64,000 bases of DNA from Maricaulis maris_C (lineage in GTDB: Bacteria; Pseudomonadota; Alphaproteobacteria; Caulobacterales; Maricaulaceae), in NCBI RefSeq assembly GCF_049116555.1, contig NZ_JAGDYT010000003.1:1-64000 (forward strand), read 5' to 3'. The notes beneath the pieces are model-generated. The model was not told the origin of the DNA. It saw nothing but the letters and a program-made list of their open reading frames with translations, and did not search any database. Positions 54,232 to 61,352 of the stretch are shown here, piece by piece. Position numbers and translations under genes: made by a program. The first letter of the stretch is position 1, and each line of letters starts with the position of its first letter.

Positions 54232-55452
54232 ATGACCGACAAGCCGACGCTGAAAGCCAAGGATGCTCCGGATCTGGGTTCCTTTGACTGGCAAGACCCC
54301 TTCCACCTCGATGACCAGCTCACCGAGGAAGAGCGCATGGTACGCGATACCGCCCACGCCTATGCGCAGGACAAGCTGCAACCGCGCGTGATCGACGCCT
54401 ATCGCGAAGAAAACACCGACCCGGCCATCTTCCGCGAGATGGGCGAGCAGGGCCTGTTGGGCTGTACTCTGCCAGAAGCGTATGGCGGCGCGGGCCTGGG
54501 CTATGTCGCCTATGGCCTGGTGGCCCGCGAGGTCGAGCGGGTCGATAGCGGCTATCGCTCGATGATGTCGGTCCAGTCCTCGCTCGTCATGTATCCCATC
54601 TATGCCTATGGCTCGGAAGAGCAGCGCCAGAAATATCTGCCCAAGCTGGCGTCCGGCGAGTGGATTGGTTGTTTCGGACTGACCGAACCGGATGCCGGGT
54701 CCGACCCCGCCGGGATGAAGACGCGCGCGACCAAGACGGCGACGGGCTACACGCTCAATGGCGCGAAGATGTGGATCTCCAACTCGCCCATCGCCGATGT
54801 TTTCGTGGTCTGGGCCAAGTCGGACGCGCATGACGGCAAGATTCGCGGCTTTGTGCTGGAGAAGGGCATGACCGGTTTGTCGGCCCCCAAGATCGGCGGC
54901 AAGCTCTCCCTGCGCGCCTCGATCACCGGCGAGATCGTGATGGACAATGTGGAAGTCGGCGAAGACGCCCTCCTGCCACATGTCTCCGGCCTGAAGGGCC
55001 CGTTCGGCTGTCTCAATCGCGCCCGCTACGGCATATCCTGGGGCGCCATGGGCGCCGCGGAATTCTGCTGGCATGCCGCCCGCCAATACGGGCTCGACCG
55101 TATCCAGTTCAACAAGCCGCTGGCCCAGACCCAGCTGTTCCAGAAAAAGCTGGCTGACATGCAGACCGAGATCACGCTGGGCCTGCAAGGTTCCCTGCGC
55201 ATCGGACGGCTGATGGACGAGGCCAAGGCCGCGCCGGAAATGATCTCGATCATGAAGCGCAATAATTGCGGCAAGGCGCTGGATATCGCCCGCATGGCGC
55301 GTGACATGCACGGCGGCAACGGGATTTCCGAAGAATTCCAGGTCATGCGCCATATGGTCAATCTGGAAACGGTCAACACCTATGAAGGCGCCCACGACGT
55401 GCACGCCCTCATCCTCGGCCGCGCCCAGACAGGCCTGCAGGCATTTTTCTAG
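54232..55452 (+). CDS. gcdH: glutaryl-CoA dehydrogenase
   Basis: 406 residues. Diagnostic features are SGYRSMMSVQSSLVMYPI with the arginine that binds the glutaryl carboxylate, LTEPDAGSDP, and the catalytic Glu in NTYEGAHDVHALILGRAQTG. It converts glutaryl-CoA to crotonyl-CoA with CO2 release in lysine, tryptophan and dicarboxylate catabolism. The start at 54232 has ACGGAGATATC upstream. Confidence 0.95.
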   Translation: MTDKPTLKAKDAPDLGSFDWQDPFHLDDQLTEEERMVRDTAHAYAQDKLQPRVIDAYREENTDPAIFREMGEQGLLGCTLPEAYGGAGLGYVAYGLVAREVERVDSGYRSMMSVQSSLVMYPIYAYGSEEQRQKYLPKLASGEWIGCFGLTEPDAGSDPAGMKTRATKTATGYTLNGAKMWISNSPIADVFVVWAKSDAHDGKIRGFVLEKGMTGLSAPKIGGKLSLRASITGEIVMDNVEVGEDALLPHVSGLKGPFGCLNRARYGISWGAMGAAEFCWHAARQYGLDRIQFNKPLAQTQLFQKKLADMQTEITLGLQGSLRIGRLMDEAKAAPEMISIMKRNNCGKALDIARMARDMHGGNGISEEFQVMRHMVNLETVNTYEGAHDVHALILGRAQTGLQAFF

Positions 55453-55472
55453 GCCGCGGGCACTCCCACATC

Positions 55473-55504
55473 GCGGGGCCTGTCAGTACCATGACGGGCC
55501 CCGC
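55473..55504 (+). terminator. hairpin after gcdH
   Basis: GCGGGGCCTGTCA (55473-55485) pairs with TGACGGGCCCCGC (55492-55504) with one G-U wobble across a GTACCA loop. No U-tract, but the 13-bp stem is strong. Confidence 0.6.
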
Positions 55505-55630
55505 CTGCCCTCGCGCAGGCCCGGGCCGCCGTACAGCGCCCCGGAACGGCATTTTCCCGCCTGCAATCCATGCCGCAATCGCCGCAACTCGCACTTGATG
55601 CCCGCGCCGCCGCATTCTAAACCCGCAGGT

Positions 55631-55721
55631 GGAGAGGTGGCCGAGTGGTCGAAGGCGCTCCCCTGCTAAGGGAGTGAACGTCAAAAGCGTTCCGTGGGTT
55701 CGAATCCCATCCTCTCCGCCA
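55631..55721 (+). tRNA. tRNA-Ser (anticodon GCU), CCA encoded
   Basis: 91 nt with a GGAGAGG/CCTCTCC acceptor stem, anticodon loop CTGCTAA (GCT), a long variable arm as in tRNA-Ser, the GGTTCGAATCC T-arm, and an encoded CCA. It lies at the border of the island that follows and is a plausible integration target. Confidence 0.97.
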
Positions 55722-56036
55722 CTTATTCCCGTCTCATTCGTATGTTCGCCAGGACGCGCCGAAAAGCGGCGTATTTCCGGTGCTTAGTCGGAGTCCCTGT
55801 TCCAATAGACAGGCAACAACGGCACGACCTAGTCACCAATTCCGCCCCGTCTCAGTTCCGAGCATCACCCGCTTCGCTTAACCGCATTTCCCTGATGTCA
55901 GGGAAATCTACAGGGAAAGCCGGACAAAAACCGGCCAGTCACGCTTACTTCGCGCGTTATTTCAAAGGCTTTGGATGTCCCTTGAGGAATCGGAACAGGG
56001 AATTTTTAGGAGTAATGAGGGAATTGGAACTGCGTA
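55722..56036. other. 315-bp gap between tRNA-Ser and recombinase
   Basis: No convincing gene. It contains the hairpin at 55887-55906 and the AGGGAATT iterons. An open frame read from the tRNA 3' end (55694 onward) is considered non-coding. Confidence 0.6.
55887..55906. repeat. hairpin TTTCCCTGA-TG-TCAGGGAAA near the tRNA end
   Basis: Perfect 9-bp inverted repeat with a 2-bp centre in the gap between tRNA-Ser and the recombinase. Its right arm contains the same GGGAA core as the iterated repeats downstream, so both may be protein-binding sites. Confidence 0.6.
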
Positions 56037-56046
56037 TCAGGGAATT
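55997..56046. repeat. AGGGAATT iterons with 21-bp period
   Basis: AGGGAATT occurs at 55997, 56018 and 56039 (A positions), spaced exactly 21 bp, two helical turns. Two related GGGAA cores lie upstream at 55901 and 55913. The last copy overlaps the recombinase stop codon. This phased arrangement suggests a multimeric protein-binding site, perhaps for the recombinase or integration. Confidence 0.6.
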
Positions 56047-57695
56047 CGATCGTCGTTAAAATCCAAATTTTCGTTCCTGATCGACCACTCCAGCGGGATA
56101 CCTTCGCGGACTAAGCGTTCGAGTGTCAGATCCGGGGGTTGCCGCCCTTCGGTGATCGCTTTTTGTATCCGCGGAGACAGAAAGGCGAGATTAGCGCGGA
56201 CTCGGACATAGGCGTCCGACGTATTCTCTTTTAGCGCGATGGCACTCGCCGGCTCTCCGGATTTGATACGGTCAACCCAGTCATGCGCCCGCGCCAAGGC
56301 ACGGATAAGGACCGGGTCGATTTCTGCGGCGGAGGTGCTGGTTATGATCCGGGTCTCTACACCCCGTCTTCGCATCTGGAAGCGTGAAGTAAAATGCAGC
56401 TGCCCTTGATCCAAGGCTTCCGGTTTGAGCCCCAGCCATGCTGCGACAGAATCGGGACATAGTTGAACGAGAAGCTCTCCTGGTTGAATATCAACACGTC
56501 GGATGAGCGACAGGCACGTGCTGGTGTCAAAACGCACGCTATCGGCGTTCCTAATAGAGCCCGCATCGACTTCCGCGAACAAGCCCCCGGAGCTGACCGC
56601 CTGCCTTAGACGGCCTTCAACCAGCCCAGAAACGACGTTCTCAAGCTGCACGGCCGGCAGACGCCAACCGCTTGGATCATCTCTTCCCGCTAGCAATCGA
56701 CTGGAGACGTAGTAGCGATGCTTGCGGCGGTTGCGGCCTGATGCGTGAGTCGGTGTCAGGCGATCACTCTTCTCGTCAAAGAGGCGTCCACACAAAAGCG
56801 ATCGGTCCCCGGTTGGGATTGAACCGGCCGGAGGCCGTCTGGCACGCGCTCGCAGCTTCGTCTGAACCTTCTCGAAGAGGTCCGGGTTTATGATCGCATC
56901 GTGCTCGCCCTCGTAGGTCTTGTCGCGATGTCTGACCCTGCCGGCGTATATGGGATTCTTCAGAACGTAGTGAACCTGCCCCCGCGTGAGTGGCTTCCCG
57001 CCACATGTCTTGCCGCTCTTGAACCTTCGGGCCTTCGAGACGACACCAGCCGCCTCGGCAGCCTTCCGTGCGTTTTCCAGACAGCCTTCACGTTCATAAG
57101 AACTGAAAATGAGGCGAACATGTTCGGCTTCTCGTTCGTCTATCTCAAGCCTTCGCCGGCCGGCCGATCCCGTAAGCCTGTATCCCAGCGGCACCAAGCC
57201 GCCCATCCACATGCCCTTACGCTTCGAAGCGGCGATTTTGTCACGGATGCGCTCGGCCGTTACTTCACGCTCAAACTGGGCGAAAGAAAGCAACACATTC
57301 AGTGTTAGTCGGCCCATTGAACTCGATGTGTTGAAAGCTTGGGTAACTGAAACGAAGGAACATCCCGCCTTGTCGAATAAATCAACTAGTTTTGCGAAAT
57401 CGGCCAGTGATCGCGTTAGCCGGTCAATCTTGTAAACAACGACCATTTTGACCTGACCAGCCTCAATGTCGCGCAGGAGGCGTTTCAGCGCCGGCCGGTC
57501 CAGTGTCCCACCCGACACTCCGCCGTCGTCATAGCGCGTCGCCGATACCCGCCAGCCTTCATGGCGCTGGCTCGCAATATAGGCTTCACAAGCCTCCCTC
57601 TGGGCGTCTAACGAGTTGAATTCCTGTTCCAGGCCCTCTTCGCTGGACTTCCTCGTATAAACCGCGCAGCGCAGCTTGGTATTTTGGACGGTCAT
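56037..57695 (-). CDS. large serine recombinase
   Basis: 552 residues. The N-terminal catalytic resolvase domain begins CAVYTRKSSEEGLEQEFNSL with the catalytic serine, followed by VYKIDRLTRSLADFAKL and FAQFEREVTAERIRDKI (about residue 140). The central recombinase domain runs about 160-290 (GLVPLGYRL, LKNPIYAGRVRHRDKTYEGEH). The C-terminal part lacks a clear CxxC zinc ribbon (one cysteine in LLCGRLF). The gene points toward the tRNA and probably mobilises the island. Its ATG overlaps the DUF2924 stop (ATGA). Confidence 0.92.
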   Translation of the reverse strand: MTVQNTKLRCAVYTRKSSEEGLEQEFNSLDAQREACEAYIASQRHEGWRVSATRYDDGGVSGGTLDRPALKRLLRDIEAGQVKMVVVYKIDRLTRSLADFAKLVDLFDKAGCSFVSVTQAFNTSSSMGRLTLNVLLSFAQFEREVTAERIRDKIAASKRKGMWMGGLVPLGYRLTGSAGRRRLEIDEREAEHVRLIFSSYEREGCLENARKAAEAAGVVSKARRFKSGKTCGGKPLTRGQVHYVLKNPIYAGRVRHRDKTYEGEHDAIINPDLFEKVQTKLRARARRPPAGSIPTGDRSLLCGRLFDEKSDRLTPTHASGRNRRKHRYYVSSRLLAGRDDPSGWRLPAVQLENVVSGLVEGRLRQAVSSGGLFAEVDAGSIRNADSVRFDTSTCLSLIRRVDIQPGELLVQLCPDSVAAWLGLKPEALDQGQLHFTSRFQMRRRGVETRIITSTSAAEIDPVLIRALARAHDWVDRIKSGEPASAIALKENTSDAYVRVRANLAFLSPRIQKAITEGRQPPDLTLERLVREGIPLEWSIRNENLDFNDDRIP

Positions 57696-58099
57696 GCGCT
57701 TCGGCCTTTCAGGCCAAAAAAGCGCGGACCGGACCAGTGGGCTCCGGTAATCGCCTTGGCGACCGCGGACAGCGATCGAAAACGCTGCTCACGCCAGACA
57801 AAGCCATCTGTAACGACCTCAATCACATGGGTCTCACCGTTCCATTCTCTGATCAGTCGAGCGCCGACTTCGAGTTGACTGGAATCGGCATCCCCCGTTC
57901 GCGATACCTTCTCCAGCTTCTTCCTCGTGATTGGCGCAATGCCACCCGACTGTCGCGCCTGGATTTCAAACACGAGTACCCGACGCATGAAAGCTGCGCT
58001 GGTGCGACGCGGTGGAGGCTCTCCCAGTAACGCCTGCCACTTTTCAGCCAGCTCACGATGCGCCAGATCGGTAAGTGAGCTGATGTCTGGATCGCGCAT
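57692..58099 (-). CDS. DUF2924 family protein
   Basis: 135 residues from the ATG at 58099. DUF2924 pattern: LAEKWQALLGEPPP, RRVLVFEIQARQSGG and LIREWNGETHVIEVVTDGF. It has no known function but regularly sits next to serine recombinases in alphaproteobacterial mobile DNA and may be an accessory. It overlaps the recombinase start and begins 2 nt after the DUF3489 stop. Confidence 0.85.
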   Translation of the reverse strand: MRDPDISSLTDLAHRELAEKWQALLGEPPPRRTSAAFMRRVLVFEIQARQSGGIAPITRKKLEKVSRTGDADSSQLEVGARLIREWNGETHVIEVVTDGFVWREQRFRSLSAVAKAITGAHWSGPRFFGLKGRSA

Positions 58100-58101
58100 G
58101 T

Positions 58102-58341
58102 TCACGACGCGCTCGGTGCATCTGCGCCAGTCATCCGATATCGTGGTGGCTGACCTGATTTCTTGGAATTGAGACGTTCGATATTGCGACCCGCCTTCCG
58201 CAATCGGGATAGTGCTGCGCGAACCGAATGTGCCTGCCAGCCAGTCTGCTGACACAGCGATGATATGTCCGCGCCGCGTTTAGTTTGAAGGGCGCGGATA
58301 ATCTGTTCGGTCTTGTTCGATTTTAGATTGCTCTTTGTCAT
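58102..58341 (-). CDS. DUF3489 family protein
   Basis: 79 residues from the ATG at 58341, chosen for the strong AGGAGGCCTTA site. It is a small winged-helix-like protein (TEQIIRALQTKRGADISSLCQ, SVRAALSRLRKAG) likely to bind DNA. Coupled with DUF2924 it may regulate or direct the recombinase. Confidence 0.85.
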   Translation of the reverse strand: MTKSNLKSNKTEQIIRALQTKRGADISSLCQQTGWQAHSVRAALSRLRKAGRNIERLNSKKSGQPPRYRMTGADAPSAS

Positions 58342-58418
58342 TAAGGCCTCCTGGTCGGAAGCCAGCGCCATGCCAGCTTCTACCAGGAAAGGCCCGATTA
58401 ACACCGGGCACGGGCGAA

Positions 58419-58838
58419 CTACTGCTTCCCGTTAGGAGGAAGTCCAGCCCGCATCCGGTCATACTGATCTGGATCGAGATCGAGCTTGCGAAAAATCGCC
58501 TCACGCGCGGCGGTTACTTCGCGCTCAAACGCCGCGTCCGCTGCTTCGCGCCTAGGTGCGAATAGGAGGATAGATCGCATAATGTCGAGAATGGCGCGGC
58601 GGTCGCCGCCGAGGGCTTTTCGGCAGATCCCCAGATAGGCCGCTTCCAACGCTTCAAGGCGCTGCACGCGACCGTCAGCGCCCTTCGCGGTCACCGGCTC
58701 TGCGAGGATTTCGGCGGCGTCCTTAAGCGTTGCCGCTCGCCGCGACGGGCGCCCCTTCGGATTCCCGCTCTGACCTGGCTTGAAACGAGTATGTAAAGGG
58801 GGTTTGCCGTAGCCAACTTGGTAGCTTTCATCGCTCAT
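58419..58838 (-). CDS. DUF5681 family protein
   Basis: 139 residues. The hallmark is YGKPPLHTRFKPGQSGNPKG at the N-terminus, followed by a helical C-terminal domain. The start is at 58838, with GAGGTGGGC upstream, inside the end of the preceding gene. DUF5681 proteins occur in phage-like elements; the role is unknown. A second, diverged copy is encoded immediately upstream. Confidence 0.85.
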   Translation of the reverse strand: MSDESYQVGYGKPPLHTRFKPGQSGNPKGRPSRRAATLKDAAEILAEPVTAKGADGRVQRLEALEAAYLGICRKALGGDRRAILDIMRSILLFAPRREAADAAFEREVTAAREAIFRKLDLDPDQYDRMRAGLPPNGKQ

Positions 58839-59256
58839 CGTCAGCCCACCTCTTTCCCTCAATAACGGGCTTAATCTCTCGGTCGTAATGGTCATTATCA
58901 TTGGTCAAACGAGACCAAATCCGACGTCGGGCCGCTTCAAAGTCGATGGGCTTGGGTTGGAGATTGTTCTGGGCCGCTTCTGCATTGGCGTTCGTAATCA
59001 TTTCGGCCAGCTTCAATGCCTGACGGTCGCCCGTGAGAACAAGCTCCCGAAATTTTCGGAAGATAGCTTCCCGCATTGTCACTTTCTTTTTCGATCCGGC
59101 GACTTTAACCCGGCGGGCCAGCACTTTCAGCAAGATCTCGTCTGGCGCCGACACGGCTCTTGGGCCGCCTTTGGGATTCCCGGACTGCCCCTTCTTGAAC
59201 TGACGGCTCCGAGGCGGCTTCATATAGCCTTTCTTATGAGGTGACATTTCGCTCAC
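58828..59256 (-). CDS. DUF5681 family protein, second copy
   Basis: 142 residues. N-terminal KPPRSRQFKKGQSGNPKGGP and a helical C-terminal domain. It starts with GTG at 59256, whose G-TGA overlaps the methyltransferase stop, with AGGAGG six nt upstream. It shares the GQSGNPKG core with the neighbouring copy but is otherwise diverged, so the tandem pair is old. Confidence 0.85.
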   Translation of the reverse strand: MSEMSPHKKGYMKPPRSRQFKKGQSGNPKGGPRAVSAPDEILLKVLARRVKVAGSKKKVTMREAIFRKFRELVLTGDRQALKLAEMITNANAEAAQNNLQPKPIDFEAARRRIWSRLTNDNDHYDREIKPVIEGKRWADDER

Positions 59257-60608
59257 GCCACATCCTCCTGGTGAAGCGCTTCGCTGGCGGCTTCAATCGC
59301 CCCAAACGTCTCGCCGGTTTCGGCGTCTACGGCGATAAGCCCGAGAACATCGCGAGCGCGCCGGATGATCACGTCGCAATAAGACGGGTCGATCTCGACC
59401 AGGCGAGCGCGGCGCCGAGACCGGGCGGCCGCGATCAGCGTTGACCCCGAGCCGCCGAAGAGGTCCAGGACGATGTCGCTGCGCCGGCTTACATCTTTGA
59501 TGGCATCGGCTACCAAGGCGACGGGTTTGACCGTGGGGTGAAGCGCCAAGTCTTTCTGGTTGCCACCGAAGCTGTTGACGCCCGCATAGGTCCAGACATT
59601 CGTGCGATAGCGCCCTTTATTGCCCAGTCCGAAGGTATTGGTGTGTGCCGCGGTGCCGACCTTGAAGATGAAGATCAGCTCGTGTTGTGAGCGATAGAAG
59701 GTCCCCATTCCGCCGTTGGTCTTTGCCCAGACCGCGAGGTTTTTCAGCTCTGAATAGATGTGGCCACCAGCATTGAGCACCTCACCCATATGGCGCCAAT
59801 CCATGCAGATGAAGTGGATGGCGCCGTCTCGACTGTGCCCCGCCGCCAGCGCGAACGTATCAGACAAGAACTGTGTGAACTCGCCAATCGACATCTCGCC
59901 CGACGCCATGGCGAACTCGCGATGTTTAATGTTTCCACTTCCGCAGACATGACGGTCGATCGGCACATTATAAGGCGGGTCCATAAACGCGAGATCCGCG
60001 GTTTCCCCCTCCATAAGCCGCTCCACCACGATCGGGTCGCGCGCATCACCACAGATCAGTCGATGATCGCCGATCTGCCAGATATTCCCCAGCTTCGTGA
60101 TCGGCGGGCGATCTTGAGTAGGCGGAATGCGGTCATCGCTGTCCGGGGCATCACCGGGATCCGCCAACAGCTTGTCCAGATCACCCGTATCAAAGCCCGT
60201 GACTTCGAGCTCAAAGTCCAGCTCAAGCGTCTCCAGATCGGACAGCTCAAGTCTCAAAACGTCTTCGTCCCAGCCGGCAAGCTCGGCCAACCGATTATCG
60301 GCGATAACCAAGGCCCGCCGCTCGGCGTCAGAGAGATGTTCCAGCGCGACCGTTGGCACCTCTTTCATACCGATCTGCCGCGCGGCTTGAACGCGTCCAT
60401 GACCGGCGATGAGCGTGCCCGTGCCATCAACCAGGACCGGGTTCACGAACCCGAACCTGCCGATAGAGGCGGCAATCTGATTGATCTGCTTGGTTGAATG
60501 CGTGCGAGCATTGCGCTCGTATGCTGTGAGGTCATCAACTCGTCGATAGACGACCTTCAGTCGCAATGCCGCCGGCAAACTTGGCGTCGCCACCTTCTTC
60601 TTGGCCAA
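59253..60608 (-). CDS. DNA adenine methyltransferase with ParB-like N-terminal domain
   Basis: 451 residues from a TTG at 60608 (AAGGAGG 5-6 nt upstream). Residues 20-110 form a ParB/Srx-like nuclease fold (GHGR motif at 69-72). Catalytic motif IV DPPYN is at 210-214 and motif I FGGSGST at 384-390; the IV-before-I order marks it as beta-class. It methylates adenine or cytosine in a specific site. No cognate restriction enzyme is adjacent, so it is likely an orphan or regulatory methyltransferase of the element. It is the first gene of the minus-strand cassette. Confidence 0.92.
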   Translation of the reverse strand: MAKKKVATPSLPAALRLKVVYRRVDDLTAYERNARTHSTKQINQIAASIGRFGFVNPVLVDGTGTLIAGHGRVQAARQIGMKEVPTVALEHLSDAERRALVIADNRLAELAGWDEDVLRLELSDLETLELDFELEVTGFDTGDLDKLLADPGDAPDSDDRIPPTQDRPPITKLGNIWQIGDHRLICGDARDPIVVERLMEGETADLAFMDPPYNVPIDRHVCGSGNIKHREFAMASGEMSIGEFTQFLSDTFALAAGHSRDGAIHFICMDWRHMGEVLNAGGHIYSELKNLAVWAKTNGGMGTFYRSQHELIFIFKVGTAAHTNTFGLGNKGRYRTNVWTYAGVNSFGGNQKDLALHPTVKPVALVADAIKDVSRRSDIVLDLFGGSGSTLIAAARSRRRARLVEIDPSYCDVIIRRARDVLGLIAVDAETGETFGAIEAASEALHQEDVA

Positions 60609-60899
60609 AACAGCCTCCTTCGAACAACGCCCGCCAGACAGCCCGGCGGGCTAAACCCGTCTGTCTTTTTCGGTTTCGTTGATTTCGATTGCTGTTTGTG
60701 GCGCGCTCGAACCAGCGGTGCCGGTGATCGCGTAACAAAAAAGATTGCACGACTTTGGGTAAAGCGCAAGAGAATTCACCATAACCCATTGTATTTATGT
60801 CATTAAGAGCGTTTAAACGGCCTGAAGCCCCCAAGTCACGGGTTTGACTTCGTCCCCGCTAGCAAGCCAATTCTAACGGTTGAATTGAGGAGCCCAGCG
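60609..60899. other. 291-bp divergent control region
   Basis: No gene is visible. Between the minus-strand cassette and the plus-strand small gene lie the promoters for both. An inverted repeat AGACAG (60636-60641)/CTGTCT (60661-60666) followed by TTTT, with an inner GCCCGCC/GGCGGGC hairpin (60629-60651), is the main structure. Confidence 0.45.
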
Positions 60900-61079
60900 A
60901 TGGCGGAGTTCACTACTGCAACAGGCGACGAGTGGCTACATGAGGAGATTCTTCGCGAAGGCTCCTGTGAAAGAGCCCTTGAGGAGACGCGTCGGCGAGC
61001 GCGGCAAGCTGGCTGGAGCGAAGATGAAATCAATCGTTCCTATGGCCACTCTATGAGCGAAGAGGGGCAAATCGAATAG
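60900..61079 (+). CDS. small acidic protein, unknown
   Basis: 59 residues, start ATG at 60900 with GAGGAG seven nt upstream. Helical, acidic (EWLHEEILREGSCERALEETRRRARQAG, GWSEDEINRSYG), no known family. It is divergent from the methyltransferase cassette and upstream of the helicase. Confidence 0.55.
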   Translation: MAEFTTATGDEWLHEEILREGSCERALEETRRRARQAGWSEDEINRSYGHSMSEEGQIE

Positions 61080-61352
61080 AACAAAAATTGCAAAGTTCAC
61101 CAGGGTAAATTTGGAGGCCTCGCCGGTGACTCTCGCAATGCATATGTCCAAGACTCTCCGATTGACACTGGTACAGACCGCCAGCCAGCAAAATGCCTGT
61201 AGACAACCCGAGGCCACACGCTTGTCGGTTTTTACAAACTCCTGCAACTTAAAGGGATTGCAGAGTCGAGTGCGACCGAATTTGTCATGTGTCTGTGGCA
61301 ATAGGTCTCTTCGAGAGTGCGGCTGCACGACGGAACAATGTTTGGGGCGGAA
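61080..61352. other. gap between small gene and helicase
   Basis: 273 bp with no clear feature. A 92-codon frame (61111-61389) overlapping the helicase start is cysteine- and arginine-rich with no ribosome binding site, and I treat it as non-coding. Confidence 0.4.

Noticed and set aside
55694..56059. Open frame starting in the tRNA-Ser 3' end
   Set aside because: Its NREFL/REF pattern comes from the AGGGAATT iterons; no ribosome site and it overlaps the tRNA.
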